Shown in pieces: positions 36,301 through 47,000 of a stretch of DNA of 64,000 nucleotides. The notes beneath the pieces were generated by a model. The model was not told where the DNA came from. It ran no database searches and worked only from the letters and a program-made list of their open reading frames with translations. The first letter of the stretch is position 1. Each line of letters opens with the position of its first letter. Source of the DNA: Luscinia megarhynchos (Eukaryota > Chordata > Aves > Passeriformes > Turdidae). Location: the NCBI GenBank assembly GCA_034336665.1, contig JAPFBE010000003.1, forward strand, positions 64,275,352 through 64,339,351. Reading direction: 5' to 3'. The translations under genes were made by a program, and so were the position numbers.

Positions 36301-37030
36301 AATACATTGTTATTAAACACACATTAAATAAATAAGTGCCATGGATGAAGGTAACTTGCTTACTTTCTTCAGGCATAGACATTTGCTCAAACTTGCAACA
36401 AGAATAACTTGAAAACTTTTGCCAAATGTCCTCAAATGTGTTCCTGCTTTTCCCCAACAGCCTATAGTAGACCCCATCTCCAGCTGGTCTAAATCAGATG
36501 AGTTTCACTGAAGCATATTTATTCTATAATAAATTAACGAGAGAAATTCAAAATAGCACATAAGATTTTGGAAGTAGTTTCCCAGTTTTCCATGGTATTT
36601 ATTCTGCTAGGAACTGTATCTGTCAATATAACCTGTTACTTCAGTCTTCTGTGTTAGACATGTGAGCCCTTTTGTGACCTTATCTCAGGGATATTTTGAC
36701 TTTCTCATACACTCTGCTGTAAACTAAATCAGTCTTAACATAACAGTTTAACAAACTCTTGAAAAAATCGTTAATGGATTTTCTTCCATTCTGGAAAGTC
36801 CATCAGACAAGACTAGTCATGTTCAGAACCTGCTATTGTAAATGAAGAAATCTTTCTGTTGAGTTCAGGAAACTTGAGTAGGCTCCTTTGTGTGTACTAA
36901 CCTCTTTGCCAAACAAAAAAGCTGAAGCTCCTGTGAAGATGACTGCTACCAGGCAGAAGCAGAGTAATTTGAAGGGATTTTTTGAGGATTTTGAAGAATG
37001 GAATATTCCTCAAAGAATGAAATATTTTTT
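33395..37030. other. Unique DNA, no repeat recognised over 3.6 kb
   Basis: No recognisable mobile element was found by eye in this interval, in contrast to its surroundings. The stretches 35,040-35,420 and 36,060-36,350 are AT-rich, balanced and free of simple repeats, so they are candidates for conserved non-coding elements. A good acceptor (TTTTTCTCATTTCAG ending at 36134) precedes 47 open codons, with a GTAAGC donor-like site at 36211. No protein family is recognised. Confidence 0.4.
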
Positions 37031-37035
37031 ATTAA

Positions 37036-37085
37036 AAAAAAAACAAAACAAAAAAACAAAACAAAACAGAAAAAAAACAAGCCAG
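37036..37085. repeat. A-rich AAAAC simple sequence
   Basis: Runs of A are broken by single C, giving AAAACAAAACA-type units over about 50 bp. It could be the decayed A-tail of a retro-insertion, but no body is recognisable upstream. Confidence 0.9.
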
Positions 37086-38040
37086 AGAAAAGCCACTCCC
37101 TGATGAAAAATAGAAAGCACTATCTTGTTCAACTGTTCTTGTGAGTTTTCCTGGTTAACACACTTTTCTTGTGACATATCTTTCAAGTTTTATTGGTTAA
37201 GAAACTCACACACACCACCATGGAGCTCAAGAGGACAGAGGCGAGACCAACAGCATGAAATACCTGAGCACATGAGCAATCCCAGTAGTTACCAAAAAGG
37301 AATGTCAGTTTCCCAACTACTTTCAAAAAATCTGGCAGGTTCAAAGCCTGCTACAGCTTTGTCTACATTAAAAATTTAAAAAACTTTTCTTAGTCTAAAA
37401 ACTCAGTGGAAATGAAAAAAAATTCAAAGATCTTCCCAAATCAACAGAACATGAATTATTTAAAGAGACTTGTTGCAACTCCCTGTATTTTTTTTTCTTC
37501 TTCCTGCAGCTGTAATAGAAATTCATAATGCACAGTTTTATAGACTGTGTGCCATTTCTCATGCAATGTTAGTGCTTCTAAGAATAAGAATCTGGACCTT
37601 TGTGTGAACCTGACTCTTTTGACTATCTGAGAGATAAGTTTTGAAAGAAGTCTCATGCAAACAAGTCTTCCATAAACATAAGAAGAAAAGCCATAAGAAG
37701 TGAAACAGAAAAGAGACATGTTTTACAGAGGTGCCTTTTACATGACATAGCATTGCACTGTGAGTCATTGCTGTGTGATGCATTCAAGCATTGGCCAGCA
37801 ATAAAAGTAGAATTAGACATTCATACAGATAATAAGAACATCCAAAGCTCATTTTGAAAAGGTTAAAGATATATATTATTCTTACCTTAGCTCACAAACT
37901 AAAGAAAGAGCCAGGAGGAGGAAGAGCTTTCTGAAAGACAGGTTAGCTATCTGTCTGACCTTGCATATATCTCTCAGATGTTGGCTCTGCTAGGACTGAA
38001 TAGTGAACTGAATGAGCAATTCTTTCCAGCTCAGAGATAA
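37086..38040. other. Unique DNA, nothing recognised
   Basis: No gene or repeat family is recognised between the A-rich tract and the GC-richer block. Confidence 0.5.
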
Positions 38041-38493
38041 GTGCAGAGCTCCTGCTGTTATCTCTGGTGCTCTCAGGTATTTTCCAGAGGCCCCTTGCAC
38101 ATGCATTACATACCGTTACTCACTGCACCACGCCCGTCCCCAGGGCTCCCGAAGACCTTGTGCTTCCAAGGGTTTCTCTTGCTCTCAGCTACCCTGGAGA
38201 CTCCAGTGAGGGGTCCACACCACGGAGCTGCACCAGTTGTTATGAGTTCAGTCTGCAAGAGCTCAGCCCATTTCTCCTCTGAGATCTCAGAGGGGAGCAC
38301 TCAGCGGAGCAGTGTCTGCAGCCCTGCTCAGACAGAACTGAGCTGTGCAGCCACCCCGAAGGGCTTCTCAAGAGCCAATGGACACCAAAGCACACTGCAG
38401 AGCAGCAGTATGCCAGAACAGTCATATGCAAAGGGCCATCTTGAGGAAATGGACCCAAACCCAAGCCCATTTGCACATCACACACGCAAATGA
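38041..38493. other. GC-richer block with a 150-codon plus-strand open frame
   Basis: The block is GC-richer than its flanks and holds more CpG than the window average (for example ACCGTTA, CACGCCCGTCC, CCCGAAG). A 150-codon frame runs through 38041-38493 on the plus strand, but other frames on both strands are also long. The product is Ser- and Pro-rich with no domain, so base composition may explain it. It could be a regulatory element or an exon of a non-coding transcript. I make no functional call. Confidence 0.3.
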
Positions 38494-40006
38494 TCCGTCC
38501 CTTTACCCTAGACTGAGCCCAAGACTCAGCTATAAGCACCTCTAATAGTGGAAGTTGTTCAAATTGGGATCTGCATCAAAGATTATGGGCACAATTTATG
38601 TTTAATATTTGGTCATATTTTGCTCACTGTAACACAGTGTGTAGGCCAATGCTACTCTCCTTTCTAATTGCTTGGCGTCACGCTGTTGGATGGAAAACAA
38701 TGTTCCTATACAGTCAAGATCTCTGGTTTCCAAAATATACTTTTTCTTCTCTTTTCTTTTTTAAGTATCAGAATAACTGAGCTATAGGTAAGAGAATGCT
38801 TTCATTAAACAAACAATCAAAATGTCAAATTCTAATATCCTAGTGGAATAAGAGGCTGGAAGCCTGAAAGATGCAGTCACTTGTAACTTAAGCTACTAAC
38901 ACTCCAGAGAGTACTGACAGCTTTCCAGCAAACGATGCACTAGGCCTCTCTGTACATGAATAGGCAGTATCCTCCAGAGGAGCTCAAGCTGCAAATGCCA
39001 GCATGATTTTCCCAGAAACAAACCGTGGTTCATAGCAGCATTCATTCCAGACTGCAGGAGGGACAACACCAGAAGGCCAAAGGAAAATCAGCATAAGGAC
39101 CAAGTGATTTATAGCACTCATCGAAGGCAGTGTTATTACAAACAGAGGAAAAAGTCTCCTCTTTCAGCACTTTAATCACTTGGGGCAAGATAGATGCCAA
39201 AGGCTCACACCTTTGTATGCAGACCTATAATTACAAGACATAAAGCAGAGGAAAGAGACTAACGACTCAGCTGTGCTAAACGAGAATAGCTACAACATCA
39301 AGAAAAACCTCTCACTAGTCAATTTGAAGGACCAGGTCAGAGAACAAAGTAAACTTATTCTCAATTTATACAGAGCACTTCTGAGGCTTTTCACTCTGCT
39401 GTGGTGTTCAGCACTATAAATTTCTCTCTCCTGCTGGCACAAGCAAGTAGCAGTGCAAGAGTATCGACAGGAGCAATGAGATCAGCAAATACTTTGATTT
39501 CTACCTCACCATCTGCTTTTTCTCTATTGAGCCTCTCTTGATAGTTGAAGAATCATTATCTATAAAGCTGTTAGTATTCTGGGGTTGGATTTGTTTTGTC
39601 TTTTTACTTGCTTTCAGCTCCAATTCAGTAACTGCAAAGCTGCCCTGTGAAATAGCTCCTAGGAACATGTCCTCTAACCAAGAAACTGGGCTGGCTCCTC
39701 ATGTGTTCCCTCTTGCCTTCCTGAATGGAAATGCATCTGCTTTCTACACCAAGTTAACTATTTGGTGCTGAATGGACTCTAAGTAGATCTCTTTGCCTAC
39801 CTGAGATTTAAGTGAACAAGAAAGTAATTTACTACTAATGGTCAAAATGGGTGATAAATAAACTGAGGTAGGGGACAGAGGATAAATAAAAAGTCACTAG
39901 TCCAGAATTTGCAAAGCTACAAAATCCATAGACTCACATCTGAAAAACTGGACAGATTACAAGAAAAAGGAATATTTTTGGTATATTAATTCATGTACTT
40001 CACAAG
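38494..40006. other. Unique DNA, nothing recognised
   Basis: No gene, RNA or mobile element is recognised. It ends at the A- and C-rich simple tract. Confidence 0.5.
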
Positions 40007-40105
40007 GAAAAAAAAACCCAGAAAACAAAAAACCAAAAAGAAACAAAAAACCAGCAACAAAACAAATTTAAAAACCACCACCACGACCACCACCACCCCA
40101 CCTCC
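40007..40105. repeat. A-rich tract grading into ACC trinucleotides
   Basis: An imperfect AAAAACC-rich stretch (about 40,008-40,074) runs into ACCACCACGACCACCACCACC-like sequence and CCCACCTCCC. It is low-complexity DNA that is strongly purine/pyrimidine-biased on one strand. Confidence 0.93.
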
Positions 40106-40289
40106 CTTCCACTCTACTTTATTTTCTAATTATTTCCTTTGATAATGAAAAAATCACTCTCAGCTTTCATGTGTGCTGCCACTCAGACTCCTGGCTGAAA
40201 CTAAAAACACAGATGAGGAGTATCAGATCTCACCCTTGGAAATGCCATTTTGTGTTTCCAGGTCTTTTCTGCACTCGATGCTTAAAACA

Positions 40290-40545
40290 TACAAAGCAAG
40301 GATTGCCATATCAGAGCAGACTTCTGATCCATCTATCCAGTAAAAACTTGTTAGATAAACTATCTGAAGAAGGAAAGCCTTGCTTACTCCTGACAGTCAC
40401 TGAACTATATTCTGAAGTCCAGGTACTTATCCAAAAGTAATTCAATGTTCCCAGTATATAAACATGTCAAATCTCTTGATGCCTGCCAAATTTTGTTCTA
40501 ACAGCTCATACCACAATTACCTAAAGAACTTCACCATAAATTTTG
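40290..40545 (-). mobile_element. Ancient CR1-type LINE remnant (tentative)
   Basis: The plus strand carries a 'gattgccatatcagagcaga..tctgatccatctatccagta' block, close to the 'gccata..gtcagac..tggtccatcta..ccagta' hallmark I know from old amniote CR1 copies (CR1-L3 type). Further on, 'caaattttgtt' and 'ctcataccacaattacctaaagaact' sit where that family has 'ttccaca..ttaa..' and 'gaagaa'. Divergence is high and the boundaries are approximate. Confidence 0.4.
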
Positions 40546-41003
40546 ATGTTTCAGATGCTGATTGAATTGTCTAGACTCATCTTCTGATGAAAATGCCTAT
40601 GGATAGTTATAAAACATTATTTAAAATACTAACATATAACAGCATTGTCAAGCCTGGTAGAGTCAATAGATAAAGCATTAATTCTTGACCAAATTAATAT
40701 CTCTTAATGAAATGGTATACCAATGGCATGCAGGAAGATCAAGTCTTGATTTGCACTTTGCTTCCAACAGAAAATGTGTTACTACAGTTACAAATGTGTT
40801 TTAGGGTTCTGGTGGAAAATTAGATTATAAGAACTAGGGAGCTATTCAGACTGGATTTCAAACCTCAGTTCTGGTAATATTATTACATTATTATAAATTA
40901 ACTAATATATGTCCATATAAGAGAGAATGGAGACAACCTCCTCTGACTCTGAGTTCAACTCCTGTCCAAACAAATTAAGACAGAAAGTTAGCTATTCATT
41001 ATT

Positions 41004-41083
41004 GGAATGGAATGGAATGGAATGGAATGGAATGGAATGGAATGGAATGGAATGGAATGGAATGGAATGGAATGGAATGGAAA
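41004..41083. repeat. GGAAT pentanucleotide array on a CR1 tail
   Basis: Fifteen perfect GGAAT units (41004-41078) plus a partial unit. The array abuts the 3' end of the minus-strand CR1 that follows, so it most likely grew from the CR1 terminal repeats (ATTCT-like, read as AGAAT on this strand). The plus strand reads as an artefactual Met-Glu-Trp-Asn-Gly repeat. Confidence 0.98.
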
Positions 41084-41362
41084 ATTTCAGTTGGGAGGGA
41101 CTCACAACAATCATCCTCTCCAACTGCCTTACCACAAGTCAAAGCATGTTGTTAAGGGCATTGTCCAAATTCCTCTTAAATACTGACAGCCTTGGAGTAT
41201 TGACCACCTCTCTAGGAAGCCTAATAACTGCTCCCCTAGTTCCTTAGGAAGCTCTCTCTGACAACGGGATTTAAATGATGGGAAATAAATAGGACCCCTC
41301 TCAAACTTACATTGTTTTCCAGAAGAAATAATGCTCCAGGCTTTGCTGAGGTCTAGAGACCT
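41084..41362 (-). mobile_element. CR1 LINE 3'-end fragment
   Basis: Plus-strand blocks appear in the usual order for a reversed CR1: 'gttgggagggactcacaaca', 'catcctctccaactgcc', 'gggcattgtccaaattcctc', 'cttaaatactgacagcc', 'gaccacctctctaggaagcc' and 'aggacccctctcaaac'. It is 5' truncated and non-coding, and its 3' tail is the GGAAT array. Confidence 0.92.
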
Positions 41363-42931
41363 TTCCTATCTATAACACATGTTTTAAAGGGCAAAAAACA
41401 TGAAAGAAAGTCTATGACATGCAGATACAATGTCAAAGTGCTGCCAAATATCTGTGGAGTCAAGATCCTTCGAGAAACACAGCATCAGCAAGTACAGTAC
41501 TCTGGCTAATTGACTGCAGCTGATCTGATTTGTGTTTACACAATTTGTTTTTTGGGGTTTTTAGAGAGGTTTTTTTTATTTTGCCTTCCACTAAAATACA
41601 GAATTTTTTTAATATGTCCATCCCTTTCAGTTTGCATCTCAGGAGCATTTTCTCAGAAGAGGTGATTTGGTGCCAAGAAAACAAAACATCTAGTTAGTGC
41701 TTCTGCTTGCACACAAAGCAGAGAGATCAGTAGCCTGTCAAACACTGCATCCCTCCCCTCTTCTGGCAGAGCAGCAGCACACAGAACAGAACAGCTTTTG
41801 GGTGAAGGGGCACCCACCCTCCCTGGAGCTGCCAGTCCTGAATCTGCTCAGGCATTCGGGTTTTCTCCATCTATTTTGCATTTTCAACCTCTCCTTAGCA
41901 ATTTGTCCAAATGCTAGAACAGAACAGAACCCTGCAACTTAAGCCCACAGCACACATCATGCACAGATTTTCTCAGGAACGACACACAAAACCCAAAAGA
42001 GCTGTGGAACAGAGGTGAAAAATACCACCATCCATTTAAAAATAAGTAGATAATGGCTACACTTTCCTGTAAGGAAAGCTTAAAATGACATTACTGCATT
42101 TAGCCAAAGACTGGGGGCCCACACCTCTCAGAGGAGACATCCTTGACAGCCAAAGTGGGCAGGCTTTACTGGGAAAAGTCTCCCAGTCATGACAGACAAG
42201 CAAATAAATTAACTAATAAAAAAAGAAAAAATCTTTTATCAGGCAGTTAAAAAAAGATTCTTTAACTGCCTTTTCCCAAAGCTCCCTTCAGGACTGTATA
42301 TTAGAAAAAGATTAATGGCGTGCTATTTAGCACCACCTTGTGCTGACTTGTCCTTTTCAAAGGAATGCAGTCAAGGGAGAGAAACACATTCAGTCTTGAC
42401 AACACAATGCATAAGGCACTGGGTAAAACACTTGGGAGATTGGGTTGGATTTGTTAGATTGGGATTTTTTATCACAACAGCAAATTCAGAATGTAATTAG
42501 CAAAAGTAAGAATTGTCATATTATACCATAAAAAATTAAACCAACCAAACAAATCCCCCAAATCTGTACAGGCAAGAGAGCACTTGATCATAAATAAGAG
42601 CAATTTCTTACAGTTTTTACTTAATTTCTACATATTAAAAAATCAGGCAGATTATTGTATTTACTATACTAGACAGTCTTGCAAAACTGCCTCTAGAATA
42701 ACTCTTTTCCACATGTGAAATTAGATATCAGTATAAAAAATACAATTTTACTTAAAGCAACTACTTTTGGGAAAATGTGAGAGGGAAAAATCTGATTTTG
42801 GAGTCTGCGTGACACAAATCAGGGCTGATCTCCCTGTGTCCATGGATGGGATTACAGAGTTCTGGTCCCTCCACCTCAACCTTCCAGTGTTGACAGTGAT
42901 GCTCACAGCCCTGCTGATACACAGACCTGTG
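41363..42931. other. Unique DNA
   Basis: No gene or repeat family is recognised, apart from the hairpin listed separately at 42,241-42,271. Confidence 0.5.
42241..42271. repeat. Perfect 11-bp inverted repeat with a 9-nt loop
   Basis: AGGCAGTTAAA (42241-42251) and TTTAACTGCCT (42261-42271) are exact reverse complements separated by AAAAGATTC. A T run of four follows the right arm on the plus strand. No known RNA gene is recognised. Confidence 0.9.
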
Positions 42932-43062
42932 CATCTGTAATCCTCAGAGCACCTCTTTGGAGTAGAAAAGTGCTACTATCTCTACCTATTGTGGAGGGAG
43001 TCCTTTGCTTTGCCCCCTGCCCAAAGTTGTGTGGCACAGGGTTTTCAGACCCAGAACTGGTC
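42932..43062 (-). mobile_element. MIR-like SINE remnant (amniote MIR core)
   Basis: Read on the minus strand, blocks appear in MIR order: an 'aactttgggca' stretch (MIR: 'gaccttgggca'), then 'ggtagagatagtagcacttt' (MIR: 'ggggataatagcactt'), 'ctactccaaagaggtgctct' (MIR: 'cctacctcacaggg.tgt') and 'gaggattaca' (MIR: 'gaggat.aa'). It is an old, diverged copy. The match is by eye. Confidence 0.5.
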
Positions 43063-43209
43063 TTAGATTTCATTTCTGTGACCCCTTCTGCATGTGCTGC
43101 CAGCACCAAACCCAGTTATTGATGTGTATAGACACTCACAGCTCAGGGTAAAAGGCCCAGTCAGAAGCCTGACAAAACTCTACTAGCATTTTCTAATTGC
43201 TTTTTGCAG

Positions 43210-43535
43210 TTCTTGGATTAGATGTTATGAGAACAGGTGAGGTTCCATTAAGAGAAATTTCAGTCTGTCAAAAACCCTTGCCTCCAAGACAAAAAACACC
43301 AGAAAACCAAGAAAAACCAGAAACAAGGTATTTCAGTGATTTCCAAGAATCAATTGATACCTCGGAGCTTGGATTTTCTAATATTTTAAATATGCAAGAC
43401 TTTTTCACAAAGTCTGTGAGTAGTAATGAAACACAGCAAAAAAGCAGCTTTTCCCTCATTTTGCTGCAGAAAGTCTGCACAAGGCAAGCCACACCTCTGC
43501 AGGGAGCTCCCACCCTGCATCAGCCCCGACACTGA
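43210..43535 (+). CDS. Candidate 3'-terminal exon, unknown product
   Basis: TTTTCTAATTGCTTTTTGCAG is a good acceptor ending at 43209. From there about 108 codons stay open to a TGA at 43533-43535, and an AATAAA follows at 43599-43604, giving a compact last-exon layout. The conceptual product is hydrophilic and rich in Gln, Glu, Lys, Ser, Thr and Pro. A basic/Pro stretch (KPLPPRQKTPENQEKPETR) near residue 25 is followed by an acidic/aromatic segment (YFSDFQESIDTSELGF). That composition is more protein-like than most random frames in this window. No domain or family is recognised, and no upstream exon was found. It could be a lineage-specific gene, a decayed exon or chance. Confidence 0.22.
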
Positions 43536-43797
43536 ACTCCCTGCTTCCAGTCCCAGCTGGGAAGGTCAAAGGACTGCTTTCCTTTTAACAAGTGTGTAAA
43601 TAAAACACAGCTTAAACAAATGCTAATTATGGGCTGACAGCTGAGCCCTTGGCACCTTCTCTGCTTGCTGCCTGGACAAGGTGTTCAGGGATTTTGTATC
43701 ACACTCTGCCTCAGAGGGAAAACTCACTCTTGGAACTGGCAAAGGCTTGTGGATGAAGGGAAAGTGTAATTAAAAATTCCCCAGAGAGAAGCTACAT

Positions 43798-44052
43798 TAG
43801 GTCAGGCTGGATGGAGCTCTGATCTAGTTCCAAACCCTCTGCCATGGGCAGGGACACCTTCCACTGGCCAGATTGTGCAAAGCCCCATCCAACCTGGCCT
43901 TGAACTCTTCCAAGGATGGGGCATCCACAGCTTCTTTGGGCCACCTGTGCCTTATCACTCCCATAGCAAATGATTTCTTCCTAATGTCTAATCAAAGCAT
44001 GCTCTCTTTCAGTTTAAATCCATTACCTCTTGTTCTATCATTACATGTGAAA
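43798..44052 (-). mobile_element. CR1 LINE 3'-end fragment
   Basis: Minus-strand CR1 blocks appear in order on the plus strand: 'ggtcaggctggatggagctc', 'catgggcagggacaccttcc', 'aacctggccttgaactcttcc', 'ggatggggcatccacagctt' and 'ccattacctcttgttctatc'. The terminal tail is degraded and the 5' part is missing. Confidence 0.93.
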
Positions 44053-47000
44053 ACACATACATATGAAGCTGCAAAAGTATTTCTGGAGTATTGTTCAGGA
44101 TGCTTTTTAAAGGAAAAAATGAACACTCAGCTTCATTATATTGAACAGTCCAGAGTGGATTGGGAGGATGAAGAGGTTCACTGTCAATTCATTTACAAAT
44201 TGAACTGTAATCACAAGTCATTGATAAAGACAGTACCATAGATCTATCACTCATTATCATACCTTTGATGTCTTCAGTTAAATAGCTGACATTATCTAGA
44301 GGGTTTGAATGTAATAAATTTCAAAGGGAAACAGTGCTACAGGAAGTGATCTTGCTGACAATAAGCCTAATGAAGTTTAGATACCAGAGCAAAGGAAGTG
44401 GTTTTGTGACCAAAAAGTATTAAATTAAATATTTCCTTTGGTACCACTACCAACTAAAGCCGGTCTGACAAAATCTACCATGATCTGAAAAGATCCTATA
44501 CAAAATGATAGCCAAATAAAATAAAAGGAAACAGAAAAAAAGAAGGATAGATTAGCCTAACATTTCTGCATTAGGTATCAGGCTGTAAAATGGGTTTGAT
44601 GTGCCATTGCACAGCCAAAGAGACAAATGAAGCTGAAATATGAAGAATTTCTCAGTTCAAATGAAACAAAAAATTGGACAAATTTATTCATTCTAGCTTG
44701 CTTGTATCCCATTAAAGACAACTATTTGGAGTTTCTTTTAAAGGCCTATATTCATCTGACATGTCATTCACAATGCAAATCTTCATTGTCCATCTTGTGC
44801 ATCCAGATTTCCTATGTTCAGTGGTTGCCTCAGGGACATGTTAGACCTCCTAAAATCAGCTCCCAGTTATGCTGGAACATCATCAGGGTGAGAAGCAACA
44901 GTGTCTGAAAACCTCTGAAGGGAGATCCTTTTTCTTTGTACTATAGTCAGAGAAACTGGTACCTAGATCCATTTTGGATCAGCTGCCTCTCTTTCTCTGG
45001 AAGGGCTAGGGTCTTCCTGGCCACATTTACTACCTTCCACAAAGCTGCAAGAGCACCTTCAATGAACTGGCTTCCTTCAGTCAGGAGATGTTCAAATCCA
45101 CATCTTCCACAAGACAGCCCTGGGATCCAGGATAGCAGGTCACTCAGGGGAGGTGACTTATGTGAGCAGGCATGCAAGAGTCATCAGAACAGAAGGAGAG
45201 CAGCTCCAGGGAATTGTGATTAGAGGCTAGCAGTAAGAACACTCGGCTGAGACATAATAAGTATGGAAAACCTTCCTGAAATTCAGCAACAGAACTCTGG
45301 ACCAGGTTTCCCCCCTTCTCTTTATCTTTTCAGTTACAGGTTTCCCTATGTAGATCAGTGAACAAATCTCATGGTAACATCTTTTTCTTGGAAGCCATCA
45401 ACTATCTTGTAGCTACAGAGTTATAAAACTCTTCCTGTCCACAACAGATGTTCTGCTTGAATATTTGACTGAAGATGCATGTACTTTCAGAGAAGAGATT
45501 CACAGCACATGTAACTTACAGTGGTTATCCCACAGCACATCCAGACCTATTTACCAATGCTGCTCATTGAAGAGTCACCAAGGACATCGAGTACAATACT
45601 TAATGACAAAGATGAGGTTTCCAAATATTTAAGGACATACGTGACAACCTCCTGGTATTCCAGCAAATTCTGGAACTTTCCCCCGGTTTCCTGAAGAATA
45701 GTTAGGTCTATCAATACATTTTTCAACAGTCCTGTGATTTATATTTCTATAACTGAATGAAAAGCTTGATACTCTGTCTGAAGGAGTCACAGGATCTAAA
45801 ACAGATTTGTTGAATTGAAAAAAAGTTTTCTGTTTTTCAGCCCAACTTCAGTTCACAAAGTTGAATTACATCATCTGAAACTCGAACACAAACAGGAATT
45901 GGTGGGTTGGGAAGTGTGAGGAGGAATACTTCATTTTGATTTTGAAAAATGTCTTTCTGAATAGAAATGTTCTTATATACGCATGAACATGTTCTTTTGC
46001 TAAGTGTACAAATAACTTTTTTTGCTACAATATTTTTAGAGCTGTAGTTTTTTTACCAAATTCAGCAATTAAATATTATATGACAAATAATAAGAGTTCA
46101 TTTCCTGTTCACAAATCCAGTTCAAAGCTAACTACCTCTAGTAGTGATAAGACTGCCAGATCACCAGCAGAGCTGTGAAAAGCACCATACTTGAGAATTT
46201 TCCATTATTAATTTGTCCTGAAGCAGCTGGATGAAGGATTCAGCATCCCTCCTGCTCAACCTGGGAACTTTTCAAGTTCCTTGTAGCCAAAAATCTAGTA
46301 CTTTTTGTTAGATCATGTCTAGACATAGTCTAGACCATATCCAGTCCCCCCAGATAGGTACACATCCCAGTTCTCAGGCCCAGATGTCCATATCCCAGCT
46401 TCTCATCCTAGTGGGTGTGTTGCCTGCCTACACACCTCATCCTCCCACAAGCCGGGTTTTTTCTTGCAAAGGAAATCCAGGCGCCTACTCTGGATAGGCT
46501 CCAGGCAGCCTCCACCAGCTGCTGAAGATGCAGGACTGAGAGGCCAGGACTTTGAGGAGAACTGATATGGCCAGGGTCCAGGTTAAAAAATCCCATTTCT
46601 GAGATGCAGTGAAAAAGCAAGACAAGCTAATTCAGTTGTCTGGACACTGGTACCTGGAGTCATTTTTCAATTACTTATATTATTGAAGACAGAGAGCTGG
46701 CAGGTGTGACAAGAAGCTGTGGGTGACCCATGTGCCTAAAGAACAGCAGCTGGAGCCCAGAGAGCCTACATTAAGACCTCCAACACATTTCCAGAAACCC
46801 CAACTAAGTTCCTCAGAGTTATATAAAGGAAGTGAAATGTCTTCTTTGGTTTTTTTAAAGGCTTAGCTAAAATATTTGCAAAAGAGAGAGCAAGTGCAGA
46901 AGTAGTTTATCACCCCTAGCTTGATTTTCCTCCATAGCTTTTTTTGTTCCACCAACAACCATACCTCAAACTCATCAGTAATAATTTTTTTCCTGCACTT

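Noticed and set aside
40927..41247. 106-codon frame with a MEWNG repeat
   Set aside because: It is a translation of the GGAAT array and antisense CR1.
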